Assembly: GCA_038230275.1 (NCBI GenBank)
Contig: JBBRNO010000076.1
Span: 1-30,728, forward strand
Length of the DNA stretch: 30,728 nt
Source: JANXXV01 sp038230275
Lineage (GTDB): Bacteria > Acidobacteriota > Terriglobia > Bryobacterales > Bryobacteraceae
Direction: 5' to 3'
Part shown: positions 8,128 through 16,514 of the stretch, one piece after another
How positions within the stretch are numbered: the first letter of the stretch is position 1
Layout: each line of letters starts with the position of its first letter
Position numbers and translations under genes: made by a program
Notes under the pieces: model-generated
Databases searched by the model: none
What the model saw: the letters and a program-made list of their open reading frames with translations, nothing else
What the model was told of the DNA's origin: nothing

Positions 8128-8413
8128 CGAACACCACCTCCGAATGTTTTGAACAGCGAACTCACCAGATGGAATCCGTAGTGGCTCTACTGCCAATTTA
8201 CCTTAGGTAGGATAACACTGATACCCGTAGGAATACAAATAAATTTATTGCCACAACGGAAACAGTAAGCAATCATTCACTCGCGCCACCGAGTCTTTGT
8301 TTCTTTGAAGTTACTGGGAAACCAGAACAGTGCGGGGATTAGAAATTGATCCTATGAGACCTAACTTAAATTTGCGTCTATACTACTTAATGATCAGGCA
8401 AGGACAACCGGCT
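8128..8413. other. Divergent intergenic region (286 bases)
   Basis: This region separates the PEP-CTERM gene (minus) from the BNR-like gene (plus) and is noticeably AT-richer around 8235-8255. On the plus strand TATACT at 8379-8384, 30 bases before the ATG at 8414, is a plausible -10 element, but no good -35 partner is seen. The imperfect palindrome TACCTTAGGTA (8199-8209) could be an operator for the minus-strand gene. No ORF of note and no sigma-54 (-24/-12) box was found. Confidence 0.35.
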
Positions 8414-9289
8414 ATGAGGTTCACCCTATTCTTTGTCGCTTTTGGTTTTCTCCTGGCGCAACCTACGGCGAGGAAGGTCCTCGAAAACACTGGAAAACCG
8501 ATGCGTCTCGCAGCGCAATGCAAGGGCGAAGACGTTCTGGTGCTTGGGCTTACGTGTTCGCAGGACGATCCGTGCCCCTTGTTTCTGGAGTTGTCCGACG
8601 TCGAACAAGTGAACAGCCGTCTGATCCTGTCAGGGAACCTCCATACAGCGACCGCGACGCTGGAATCCATCTTGCTGAGTAGCGAAGATCTGGGCAAGAC
8701 GTGGACTGAGCCATTCGAGCGAATGCCCGGCATTGGCATCGACAACATTCAATTTATCGATTTCGAAGCCGGGTGGATCAGCGGACAAGTCCAGCAAACA
8801 TTGCCACGTGATCCTTTCCTTCTGATTACCACCGATGGCGGCAAGACGTGGCGCAAAGCAACCGTCTCCGGCGAATCCCGGGTGGGCGCCATCGAACAGT
8901 TTCATTTCGAATCGCGAACCGCCGGAGCGCTGCTGCTAGACAAAATCCAGTCCGGTGAGAATGGCATGCGGCATGAGCTTTATGAAACGATGACCGGCGG
9001 CGAAAGTTGGTCACTGCGGCAGGTTTCGAACAAGCCTATCCCTTGGAAGTACCCGAAGGGCCTGGCTGCGGAATGGCGCATTCGCGCCGATGGGCCTTCC
9101 AAGTCGTACAAGGTAGAACGGCGTCAGGGCGAGCGCTGGCAAGCGGCCGCCAGCTTCCAAATCTCGGCCGGTGATTGTAAGCCGGAGGAGAAGCCTGACG
9201 AACCGCCTCCGCCAGCCGTTGACGAGCCAGCGCCGAAGGAGCCGGTTGCCCCCCGTACTGCGCCATCTTTAAAGAAGAAGCCTGCGTGA
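8414..9289 (+). CDS. Secreted BNR/Ycf48-like repeat protein
   Basis: From ATG 8414 the product has 291 residues. It begins with a signal peptide (RFTLFFVAFGFLLAQP). Asp-box/BNR-type motifs follow: SSEDLGKTW, TTDGGKTWR and TMTGGESWS, spaced as in beta-propellers of the Ycf48/sialidase-like class. The last ~45 residues are a Pro/Glu/Ala-rich tail. In-frame ATGs at 8330 and 8354 would put about 28 or 20 residues before the signal peptide and are not preferred; AAGGA lies about 10 bases before 8414. Only part of a propeller is recognisable, so it may be an incomplete one. Its stop codon overlaps the GTG start of the hydantoinase-B-like gene (GTGA), so the two are translationally coupled. Role unknown. 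Confidence 0.7.
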   Translation: MRFTLFFVAFGFLLAQPTARKVLENTGKPMRLAAQCKGEDVLVLGLTCSQDDPCPLFLELSDVEQVNSRLILSGNLHTATATLESILLSSEDLGKTWTEPFERMPGIGIDNIQFIDFEAGWISGQVQQTLPRDPFLLITTDGGKTWRKATVSGESRVGAIEQFHFESRTAGALLLDKIQSGENGMRHELYETMTGGESWSLRQVSNKPIPWKYPKGLAAEWRIRADGPSKSYKVERRQGERWQAAASFQISAGDCKPEEKPDEPPPPAVDEPAPKEPVAPRTAPSLKKKPA

Positions 9290-10860
9290 AGCGCGACCCC
9301 ATCGAACTGGAGCTATTCCGGCATTTGCTGGCATCGATTGCCGAGGAAATGGGCGTGGTTCTCCGTAAGACAGCATTCTCGGCGAATATAAAAGAACGCC
9401 GGGATTACTCCTGCGCCGTTTACGATTCCGGCGGAAACACGGTTGCCATGGGCGATCACATGCCGGTGCATCTGGGCGCCATGCCGCTGTCCGTCGATCA
9501 CGCGCGCAAGGCGTTCGACCTGCAACCGGGCGACGTCGCCATTTTGAACGACCCGTTCCAGGGCGGGACCCATCTGCCAGACATCACCGCGGTTTCGGCG
9601 GTCTTTCTCGCCGGAAAGCGGAAGCCTGTGTTTTTTCTGGCAAACCGGGCTCACCATGCCGATGTGGGGGGCATGAGCCCGGGGTCGATGCCGATGGCGC
9701 GGGAGATTTTTCAGGAAGGCTTGCGTATCCCACCGATACTACTGGTTAGACGCGGGAAGATTGACCGGAGCCTGTTGCGGCTGATCCTAGCGAACGTCCG
9801 CACGCCGGAAGAACGCGAAGGAGACCTGCTGGCGCAATGGATGGCGATTCATCGGGGGGAAGTCCGGCTTCGCGAATTGGTTGGCCGCTACGGAATTACG
9901 GTCGTGGACCGGAACATGAGCCGTTTGCAGCAATACAGCGAGCGCATGATGCGGGCGGCCATCCGGGACTTGCCAGACGGTGCGTACCGGTTCGAAGACT
10001 TCCTGGATGGCGACGGCAGCGCGGCGGAGCCGGTCCGAATCGCGGTGACTGTCACAATTCATGGGGACTCTGCTACGGTGGACTTCACCGGGAGCAGTAC
10101 GCAGGTGGGTGGGCCATTGAATGCCAATTATGCGATTGCCGTTGCCGCCACTACTTACGCATTCCGATGCCTGATCCAGGAAGAAGTTCCCTTCACTGCG
10201 GGCCTGATGAAGCCGGTAACGGTGATAGCACCGGCCGGAACCGTGGTGAATGCCCTGCCGCCGGCGGCCATGGCGGCGGGAAACGTGGAGACGTCGCAGC
10301 GTATTACGGATGTATTGCTGGGGGCTCTCTCTCAAACGGCGCCGGACCGCATTCCAGCCGCGAGTTCCGGCACGATGAACAACCTGACCTTTGGCGGTTG
10401 GGATGCACGCAGGGGCCGTTCGTTCGCCTACTATGAGACCATCGCCGGGGGCATGGGCGGCGGCCCGGCGAATGCAGGCCAAAGCGCAGTACACACACAT
10501 ATGACGAACAGTTGGAATACGCCGGTGGAGGCCTTTGAACACCAGTACCCTGTCCGGATCCAGAAGTATGGAATTCGTTCCGGCTCAGGTGGAGCTGGCG
10601 ATCACGCTGGGGGAGACGGCATCATCCGGGCATTCGAGTTTCTCACGTCCGCGGAGGTGACTATTCTTTCCAGCCGCCGCGCCGAGGGGCCGTACGGATT
10701 GGGAGGGGCGAAGCGGGGGAAGCCCGGCCGGAATACGCTCATCCGGAAGGGGAGGAAAATCGCGATCACCGCCATGGCGCAACTCGCGGTGGAAGCGGGC
10801 GACGTGCTGGAAATTGAATCGCCAGGGGGCGGTGGATTCAACGTCGGCCGTTCGCGGTAG
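9286..10860 (+). CDS. Hydantoinase B/oxoprolinase family protein (HyuB-like)
   Basis: At 524 residues this is the usual length for HyuB. Characteristic blocks are ELFRHLLASIAEEMG (N-terminus), RRDYSCAVYD, GDHMPVHLGAMP, ILNDPFQGGTHLPDIT and NRAHHADVGGMSPGSMP. The C-terminus has GSGGAGDHAGGDG and ESPGGGGF. HyuB subunits work with an ATP-dependent HyuA partner in N-methylhydantoin/5-oxoproline hydrolysis or acetone-carboxylase-like reactions. The GTG start overlaps the preceding gene's stop. No hyuA homologue lies on either side, which is odd: either it is elsewhere or this protein works alone or on another substrate. The 3' end overlaps the convergent CCA-adding-enzyme gene by 23 bases. Confidence 0.9.
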   Translation: MKRDPIELELFRHLLASIAEEMGVVLRKTAFSANIKERRDYSCAVYDSGGNTVAMGDHMPVHLGAMPLSVDHARKAFDLQPGDVAILNDPFQGGTHLPDITAVSAVFLAGKRKPVFFLANRAHHADVGGMSPGSMPMAREIFQEGLRIPPILLVRRGKIDRSLLRLILANVRTPEEREGDLLAQWMAIHRGEVRLRELVGRYGITVVDRNMSRLQQYSERMMRAAIRDLPDGAYRFEDFLDGDGSAAEPVRIAVTVTIHGDSATVDFTGSSTQVGGPLNANYAIAVAATTYAFRCLIQEEVPFTAGLMKPVTVIAPAGTVVNALPPAAMAAGNVETSQRITDVLLGALSQTAPDRIPAASSGTMNNLTFGGWDARRGRSFAYYETIAGGMGGGPANAGQSAVHTHMTNSWNTPVEAFEHQYPVRIQKYGIRSGSGGAGDHAGGDGIIRAFEFLTSAEVTILSSRRAEGPYGLGGAKRGKPGRNTLIRKGRKIAITAMAQLAVEAGDVLEIESPGGGGFNVGRSR

Positions 10861-12133
10861 CCACCGGCGGCTCCGGAACGGAGTCGGCGATTTTCTTGGG
10901 CCGCGCATCCAGCTTCTTTGAAATCATTTGATCTTTCAACTTTTGGAACTTGGGAGTTCCGGGAACACCGCCGGCGGACTGCACTTCGTGGTCCGTAACT
11001 TCCTGCGCGGCCGGAAGATACCTTTGGAGATAATTCCGGATCCGATCGTTGACGTTTCGCTGGGAAGACTTCGCCAGCAGAAACAGCAATTGCTCGCCGG
11101 GCACTTTGGACAATAAGTGGTAGAGCGCGGAGGGTTTTGCCAACTTGGCGGAGAGCAGTTCCTTCTCGAGCTTTTTCGCCTTCGGCTCCAGTTTCTGCCA
11201 AGCCTCCACCGCGGCCTTGTCCATGCCAAGGCTGGAAACCAGTGCAGCACGCTCCTTCGGCGTCAACTTCTCAGCCAGAAAATGGAAGAAAAGTGCGGAA
11301 TGGTCAATATGCAGATCGAGTCCAAAGGGGAGGATCTGTTTCGCCTTTTGCAGTTTGGCAAAACCGGCATGATCCACCTTCGCACCCGTGAGTACGGGCG
11401 AAACCAGAGGCAGCAGCTTTTCCTCTTCAAACGCCTGGACAATGTCCGCCGAGTTGGGCTCACTGGCGGCCTTCTGCAATTCATTCAGCAGCGCCGCCGG
11501 ACCGATGTGCTTTTCTACTTCCGCGAGGCGGGCATTTTCATACTGCGTCCGGGTCCGCTCGGCGATTTGGAATCCAAGGCGAACCTTGAAGCGAATCAGC
11601 CGGAAAAGCCGGATGGGATCGTCATACAGCGTGTAGTTCGTCGCTGCACGCAACTCTTTCCGTTCCAGTTCGGATAGTCCGTTCGTCGGGTCCAGCAACA
11701 AGCCCCGTGAGGCCTTGTTCAGCGAAAGTGCGAGCGCATTGATGGTAAAGTCGCGGCCACGCAGGTCCTCGTGAATGGTGGCGGGAGTCACGTGGGCTTT
11801 TCCGCCTGGTTTGGCATAGCGTTCCTGGCGCGCCATCCCAATTTCGGCCGTAACTCCTGAAGGAAAGCGAAGTTCCGCGGATTTCCGGTTTTCGTCGGTG
11901 CTGACAATTTCCGCGGTGCCCTTCTGGGCGAGCGTCTTGGCCAGCTTCAACGCGTTGCCTTCCACGGTAAAATCCAGGTCGCGGATTGCGAAACCGCCAA
12001 GCATGTCTCGAATCGCTCCGCCGGTCAGGAAGAGGCTGATGCCCGCCTGTGCTGCGGCCGCCTCCACCTCGGCCAGAATATGGCTCTGGTCGGCAGTCAG
12101 GTGGTTCTCCAACATGAACATGTAATCGCTCAT
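10838..12133 (-). CDS. tRNA nucleotidyltransferase / poly(A) polymerase family protein (CCA-adding enzyme)
   Basis: The 431-residue class II nucleotidyltransferase has LFLTGGAIRDMLGG (about 34-47) and the catalytic carboxylates in RDLDFTVEG (D52 and D54). The nucleotide-selecting part follows with HEDLRGRDFTINALA (121-135) and DPIRLFRLIRF, as in CCA-adding enzymes. The C-terminal half is the helical body/tail, ending in a Lys/Pro-rich extension. It would add or repair the 3' CCA of tRNAs; poly(A) polymerase or A-adding variants share this fold and cannot be excluded. The tRNA gene in this window already encodes its CCA, which suggests a repair role at least for that tRNA. It lies 35 bases downstream of the recombinase gene and is probably co-transcribed. 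Confidence 0.9.
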   Translation of the reverse strand: MSDYMFMLENHLTADQSHILAEVEAAAAQAGISLFLTGGAIRDMLGGFAIRDLDFTVEGNALKLAKTLAQKGTAEIVSTDENRKSAELRFPSGVTAEIGMARQERYAKPGGKAHVTPATIHEDLRGRDFTINALALSLNKASRGLLLDPTNGLSELERKELRAATNYTLYDDPIRLFRLIRFKVRLGFQIAERTRTQYENARLAEVEKHIGPAALLNELQKAASEPNSADIVQAFEEEKLLPLVSPVLTGAKVDHAGFAKLQKAKQILPFGLDLHIDHSALFFHFLAEKLTPKERAALVSSLGMDKAAVEAWQKLEPKAKKLEKELLSAKLAKPSALYHLLSKVPGEQLLFLLAKSSQRNVNDRIRNYLQRYLPAAQEVTDHEVQSAGGVPGTPKFQKLKDQMISKKLDARPKKIADSVPEPPVATANGRR

Positions 12134-12168
12134 CGCAATCGCTCTCTTGAGTTAGGTGACCTGCATCT

Positions 12169-13104
12169 TCAAGCCCTCGGATGATGATCGTCAACCGTGC
12201 TGCGAAGCCTGGATTTTAGTACATGGGTATATATTTGCGTCGTCGCTATGTCAGAATGGCCAAGCATCGTCTGGACGCTGCGCAAGTCCGCCCCACCTTC
12301 TAAAAGGTGAGTGGCAAAGCTATGCCGGATGACGTGTGGGGTCAGCCGCTGCCAGATTCCGGCCTTCTTCGCGTAAACAGCCAGCTGTTTCCAGAACGAC
12401 TGCCGGGTCATCGCCGAACCGCGCGCTGTTACGAAAAGATACTTGCTTCCCCGCCCGCGCAGCAACGCCGGACGGGCACTCGCCAGGTATTCGGAAACGG
12501 CACGAAGGGCGGCCTTCCCAACCGGCACCATGCGCTCCTTATTTCCTTTTCCAGTGACGCGAACAACGCCGAGATCGAGAGTCAGCCCGGCAAGTTCGAC
12601 GGTACACAGTTCGCTGACTCTGAGTCCGGTGGCATAGAGGAATTCCAGCATGGCACGGTCGCGCATTCCGGTGGCTTTGTTCGTGTCCGGGGCCTGCACC
12701 AGGCGGTTAACCTGCTCCAGATTTAGATACTTCGGAAGATTCTTCCACTGGCGAGGCAAGGGCATGGCGCCGACCGGGTCGGCAGCCACTTTCCCTTCTC
12801 GCAGCAGGAACTGATAGAAATTGCGCAGCGTGGTAATGTGCCGGGCAATCGATCTGCTGGCCAGTCCGGCAACATAGAGGGAGTCCACATAGGAGCGCAT
12901 CAATTCGACATTCGCAGTAGCGCCAGGCGGGCAAAACGCGGTGTACTTCTGGAGATCCAAGCGGTAAGAGGCGATGGAATTAGCCGCTAATCCCTTCTCC
13001 ACCCGGCAAAAGTCGAGGAACGATGCTGCCCAAATTTCCACGGATTGCCCTTCCGGGCGCACGTCCACCGCAGGTACTCCGGATCGCTTTGCGCCCCTGT
13101 GCAT
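12169..13104 (-). CDS. Tyrosine recombinase, XerC/XerD type
   Basis: At 311 residues this has the standard Xer length. The N-terminal SAM-like DNA-binding domain is at about 20-110. The catalytic domain shows the full set: R162 (ATGLRVSEL), K186 (GKGNKERMVP), H257 and R260 (TPHVIRHSFATHLL), H283 (LGHSDIATTQ) and nucleophile Y292 (IYTHV). In the family it resolves chromosome dimers at dif with a partner Xer; no dif-like site was recognised here. The ATG at 13104 is chosen because upstream in-frame sequence overlaps the leader of the divergent gene and has no Xer homology. Its position beside a housekeeping tRNA gene and its standard size argue for a chromosomal Xer rather than a phage integrase. 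Confidence 0.93.
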   Translation of the reverse strand: MHRGAKRSGVPAVDVRPEGQSVEIWAASFLDFCRVEKGLAANSIASYRLDLQKYTAFCPPGATANVELMRSYVDSLYVAGLASRSIARHITTLRNFYQFLLREGKVAADPVGAMPLPRQWKNLPKYLNLEQVNRLVQAPDTNKATGMRDRAMLEFLYATGLRVSELCTVELAGLTLDLGVVRVTGKGNKERMVPVGKAALRAVSEYLASARPALLRGRGSKYLFVTARGSAMTRQSFWKQLAVYAKKAGIWQRLTPHVIRHSFATHLLEGGADLRSVQTMLGHSDIATTQIYTHVLKSRLRSTVDDHHPRA

Positions 13105-13186
13105 CGAGCCAATGATACAATACTCGCGAAATTGTTTGGAACAAATTGTGCCTGCAATGGTAGGTTTAGAGGGGATAAGGACCTTT

Positions 13187-13663
13187 TTGGCCAGTTCAAC
13201 GAGCAAAAAAGTGCAGATCTGGCGGTTTGATCGAGATCTGCTGTCGGGTTTCGTGAACCCCCTTACATATCTAACGAGCTCAGGAGTAGAGCTTCTCAAT
13301 CTGTCCGGAGTGGCGTCCGTGGTCCCGTATGGAGAGATCAAACGGGTCCATTTTGTGAAGGATTTCGATCCGATGGGAAAACCGCCGGTGCGGAGCTCAT
13401 TTCAGACACGGCCGAAGCTTGACGGACTGTGGGTGCGCCTGCTCTTTAAAGATGGCGATGCGTTGGAAGGGGTCCTTTCCGGCAACTTGTTGCAACTGGA
13501 ACCGCACGGCTTCACGATTGTCCCGCCCGACTATTCCTACAACAATCAGCGTATTTTTGTTCCTAAGTGCGCGCTGGCGGAGATGCAGGTTTTGGGTGTG
13601 GTGGGGAGCCCGCTGCGGCGAAAGAAAAAAGTGGTTCAGAGCCAGATTGAGCTTTTTGACTGA
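13187..13663 (+). CDS. Conserved hypothetical protein (acidobacterial type)
   Basis: The product has about 158 residues with no domain I can name. It contains VQIWRFDRDLLSGFVNP, then LTSSGVELLNLSG and VPYGEIKRVHFVKDFD, which read as two short beta modules (PilZ-like or SH3-like in feel, but not assignable), and it ends in KKVVQSQIELFD. The start is uncertain. I prefer TTG at 13187 because GAGGGGATAAGG sits immediately upstream at good spacing. ATG 13157 lacks a ribosome site. In-frame sequence further upstream overlaps the divergent recombinase gene. No signal peptide or membrane segment is seen, so it is probably cytoplasmic. Confidence 0.65.
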   Translation: MASSTSKKVQIWRFDRDLLSGFVNPLTYLTSSGVELLNLSGVASVVPYGEIKRVHFVKDFDPMGKPPVRSSFQTRPKLDGLWVRLLFKDGDALEGVLSGNLLQLEPHGFTIVPPDYSYNNQRIFVPKCALAEMQVLGVVGSPLRRKKKVVQSQIELFD

Positions 13664-13689
13664 CGGTGAGGGCGAGATTGGGACGCGAT

Positions 13690-14409
13690 CTATTTTCCAA
13701 CGGTCAGGCGATAGGCAAGCATGTCCGGTAACCCGGCGCTGACAATTTTGCGTTGGGTGGTTTCGATGTCGTAAGGAACACGGCCGAATTCCACCAGGCG
13801 CTGCGCCGGAGTGTAGATCGCATAGGCAGCGTCCGGGTCGTGGTCGCGCGGCTGCCCCACCGATCCCGGATTCACCAGGTAGCGAGAGCCGGTTTCCAAC
13901 TGAAACGCATAGGGAGCCAGAAGCTTGACCCCGTTGCGATGCAGCAGGAAGCCGCCCTGCAGATGAGTGTGGCCGAAGAACGAAATGGGCGTATGCACCA
14001 GCGACGCAACGTAGCCCGCTTCCTGCTGCGTAACCAGATATTCGTCTTCGCCGGCAGGAGAACCGTGCAGTATTTGAAAGTCGGAAACAGCCAAGGGACC
14101 GGCGGGGAGCTGGCGAAGATACTCCCGGTTCACTTCGGTCAGCGTTTTGCTGGTCCAAATGGCGGACGTCTTAGCTACCGGATTGAACCATTCCAGGTCT
14201 TCCAGGCCAACACACGACTTGTCGTGATTGCCCCGGATTCCGGCCGCCGTGTTGGCCCGCGCCCAATCGACCACCGCGTTTGGATCGGGCCCGTAACCCA
14301 CCAGATCGCCGCAATTCAGAATCTGATCGTACTTGCCATGGGCGTCCGTGAGAACCGCGGATAGCGCTTCCCAGTTGCCATGAATGTCGCTGAGAATTAA
14401 GTAGCGCAC
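13690..14409 (-). CDS. Calcineurin-like metallophosphoesterase (YfcE/YmdB-like size class)
   Basis: The 239-residue cytoplasmic protein has all five metallophosphoesterase motifs: SDIHGN (7-12), NCGDLVGYGPDP (about 32-43), GIRGNHD (about 57-63), ILHGSP (about 113-118) and FFGHTH (about 144-149), followed by LVNPGSVGQPRD. The closing 'NPGS.GQPRD' and ~240-residue length match small soluble phosphodiesterases/phosphatases whose substrates are usually unknown. The start is GTG at 14409, lying inside the 3' end of the upstream phosphoesterase gene (13-base overlap), so expression is coupled. Substrate cannot be read from sequence. Confidence 0.88.
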   Translation of the reverse strand: MRYLILSDIHGNWEALSAVLTDAHGKYDQILNCGDLVGYGPDPNAVVDWARANTAAGIRGNHDKSCVGLEDLEWFNPVAKTSAIWTSKTLTEVNREYLRQLPAGPLAVSDFQILHGSPAGEDEYLVTQQEAGYVASLVHTPISFFGHTHLQGGFLLHRNGVKLLAPYAFQLETGSRYLVNPGSVGQPRDHDPDAAYAIYTPAQRLVEFGRVPYDIETTQRKIVSAGLPDMLAYRLTVGK

Positions 14410-15545
14410 AGGCGTATGAGGGCGATTTCCGGAGGCACTCCGATGCGGGCAGGCAAGCCGACGGTGCCCACGCCCCGGGTGACGAAAATCGACGCATTTC
14501 CTTCACGGTATAAGCCGTCAACGTACGGCGTCATGAATCGGGCGATGTTCAGGCCCTGATGCAGAATCTCCACGTTCACCTGTCCGCCGTGAGTATGGCC
14601 GGATAGAGTGAGATCGTAGCCTTTCGCCGCTGCCACGGGAAAGACGTCCGGGCTGTGAGACAGCATGATGTTCAACGCCCCCGGCACTACCATTTCTTCA
14701 GCGCCCACAAGATAATCATTCCCCTTTCGCTGATAGTCGAATCCGGCGAAGTTGATGCGCGCTTTGCCGAAATTCAGAATCTGCGTCTCCCTACGAAGAA
14801 AGCGGATTCCGACCCCCAAACCGGCTCTTGTTGTGTAATCTTCGCTTTCGGCGTAAATTTCGTGGTTTCCCAGGCATCCCAGAACAGGAGCGTCCACCTT
14901 TAAGCGCGCCAGATGTTTCAAACAGAGGTCCAGCGGATCACCCACCCTGGTAATCAGGTCGCCGGTCACCAGGCCAATATGCGCGCGAGTCTCATTCGCC
15001 ATGTCGATGGCACGCGCCAGCAGCGCCTCACTCACGAATGCGCTCAAATGGATATCGCTGATTTGTACCAGTCGAAGTCCCTGCAAATCCTTGGGCAGAT
15101 TGGGAATGTGAACATCCACCTCCCGCAGGGTTAATTTCTCGCGCTGGATAATTCCGAAGCCGGTGGCGACAACCGGGGCGGCAAACGTAGCGGCACGCGC
15201 AACCCGCAGAAACTGCCTTCGCTTCGGATCAAAGACCGGAACGTTTTTCCAGAAGCCCGCCAATATTAGGGCCGCGACCGACCATACAGCAATTGCGACA
15301 GCACCGGCGTGAATCCAACTGGTCCAAAAATTGGGCAGGTGCCTGGAAATGACAGCCGGCGTCAGCGCCATGCCCAAAGAAAGCCAGGAGGCCGAGATGA
15401 CCAAGCCCAGGTTGATGCGCTTCCTTACAGGATCGAGCGCCGGATCTGGCGGCTGCGCGGAATTCCAGCGGCGCAACATATAAATGGCACCAAGGCTGAC
15501 GAGGTAAACGATTAGATCAAAGACAAAATGCGGGCGAGGACCCAT
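14397..15545 (-). CDS. Membrane-anchored metallophosphoesterase (YkuE/YaeI-like)
   Basis: In this 382-residue protein, three hydrophobic segments (about 7-24, 45-65, 78-98) precede a twin-arginine-like motif RRQFLR (109-114) with a hydrophobic stretch (119-131). The calcineurin-like domain follows: QISDIHLS (161-168), VTGDLI (193-198), CLGNHEIY (224-231), a later LSHSPDVF, and SGHTHGG. Homologues such as YkuE/YaeI hydrolyse UDP-diacylglucosamine or similar lipid-linked substrates at the membrane; the substrate here is unproven. The internal RRxFLR followed by a hydrophobic helix suggests the catalytic domain may be handled by Tat. It overlaps the following phosphoesterase and is divergent from the pfkB gene, with 51 bases between them. 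Confidence 0.88.
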   Translation of the reverse strand: MGPRPHFVFDLIVYLVSLGAIYMLRRWNSAQPPDPALDPVRKRINLGLVISASWLSLGMALTPAVISRHLPNFWTSWIHAGAVAIAVWSVAALILAGFWKNVPVFDPKRRQFLRVARAATFAAPVVATGFGIIQREKLTLREVDVHIPNLPKDLQGLRLVQISDIHLSAFVSEALLARAIDMANETRAHIGLVTGDLITRVGDPLDLCLKHLARLKVDAPVLGCLGNHEIYAESEDYTTRAGLGVGIRFLRRETQILNFGKARINFAGFDYQRKGNDYLVGAEEMVVPGALNIMLSHSPDVFPVAAAKGYDLTLSGHTHGGQVNVEILHQGLNIARFMTPYVDGLYREGNASIFVTRGVGTVGLPARIGVPPEIALIRLCAT

Positions 15546-15596
15546 GACTTACCCTTTCAGTGTACCGTGCGCGGGTGCGGCGGTTACAATCGGGAA

Positions 15597-16514
15597 ATGT
15601 CCATTGTTGTCGTTGGGTCGGTTGCCTATGACGGTGTCGAAACGCCGCACGGGCGGGTGGAGCGAATGCTGGGAGGCGCCTGCACCTATATTGCTCTTTC
15701 CGCGAGCTATTTTAGCCCCGTGAAGATTGTCGCGGTGGTGGGAGAAGATTTCGACGCCGCCGATGTGGAGTTCCTGGAGAGCCGTAACATCGATCTGGCG
15801 GGTTTGGAACGCGTCGCCGGCAAGACCTTTTTCTGGGAGGGCGTGTATTCCCAGGACATGAACGACCGGACCACCATTCGGACGGATCTCAACGTCTTTG
15901 CCGATTTCCAGCCGAAGCTGCCGGAGGCGTACAAGGCCGCGCCTTACCTGCTTCTGGGTAATATTCAGCCCGCACTGCAAAAGAGCGTGCGTGAGCAGAT
16001 GAATGGCGTGCGGCTGGTGGGAGGCGACACGATGAATTACTGGATCAACGACTACCGGGACGAGTTGCTGGGAACGTTGAAGGACTGGGATTTTCTGCTC
16101 ATCAACGACAGTGAGGCGCGGCTACTGTCCGGCGAATCCAACCTGCGGAAAGCGGCGCATAAGATTCTCTCGATGGGGCCCAACACACTAGTGATCAAGC
16201 GCGGCGAATATGGAGCGATGCTCTTCCGGCATGACCAGTTTTTCGTGGTGCCGGGCTATTTGTTGGAGCAGGTCTTCGATCCGACCGGTGCGGGCGACTG
16301 CTTCGCCGGCGGCTTCATCGGCTACCTGGCGGCGTGCGGGTTGGACCTAAAGAAAGACCATATCGACCGCAAGGAATTGAGCCGGGCCGTAATCTACGGA
16401 TCGGTGATGGGGAGCTTCTGCTGCGAAAAGTTCGGCGTGGACCGTTTCCGCAATTTGACGCGCACTGAGATTGATGCCCGCTTCCAAGAGTTCAAAACCT
16501 TCACGGACTTCTAA
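15597..16514 (+). CDS. PfkB-family sugar/nucleoside kinase
   Basis: The 305-residue ribokinase-fold kinase has an N-terminal GSVAYDG strand-turn and an LGGACTYIALSAS motif (25-37, the PfkB 'GG' substrate motif). The C-terminal signature DPTGAGDCFAGGF (228-240) carries the anion hole and catalytic base D234. It would phosphorylate a sugar, nucleoside or related hydroxyl with ATP in the cytoplasm; specificity is not readable. ATG 15597 is chosen because the residues upstream of it overlap the divergent gene's start region and are not PfkB-like. The following membrane glycosyltransferase gene begins inside this one, making it the first gene of a four-gene operon. Confidence 0.9.
   Translation: MSIVVVGSVAYDGVETPHGRVERMLGGACTYIALSASYFSPVKIVAVVGEDFDAADVEFLESRNIDLAGLERVAGKTFFWEGVYSQDMNDRTTIRTDLNVFADFQPKLPEAYKAAPYLLLGNIQPALQKSVREQMNGVRLVGGDTMNYWINDYRDELLGTLKDWDFLLINDSEARLLSGESNLRKAAHKILSMGPNTLVIKRGEYGAMLFRHDQFFVVPGYLLEQVFDPTGAGDCFAGGFIGYLAACGLDLKKDHIDRKELSRAVIYGSVMGSFCCEKFGVDRFRNLTRTEIDARFQEFKTFTDF

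Noticed and set aside
8128..8413. Sigma-54 promoter for the PEP-CTERM gene that the NtrC-type regulator could act on
   Set aside because: TGGCA-like words occur (for example on the minus strand near 8190 and 8250), but none has a correctly spaced -12 GC element.
9787..10542. A 251-codon minus-strand open frame inside the HyuB gene
   Set aside because: Arg/His-rich antisense shadow of a conserved coding region; no family features.
12169..13104. Phage or integron integrase
   Set aside because: Standard Xer length and motifs, a housekeeping neighbour (CCA-adding enzyme), and no attachment repeats, gene cassettes or phage genes around it.
12974..13186. N-terminal extension of the hypothetical gene at 13187-13663
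   Set aside because: The extension overlaps the divergent recombinase coding region and has no ribosome site; the TTG at 13187 has a strong one.
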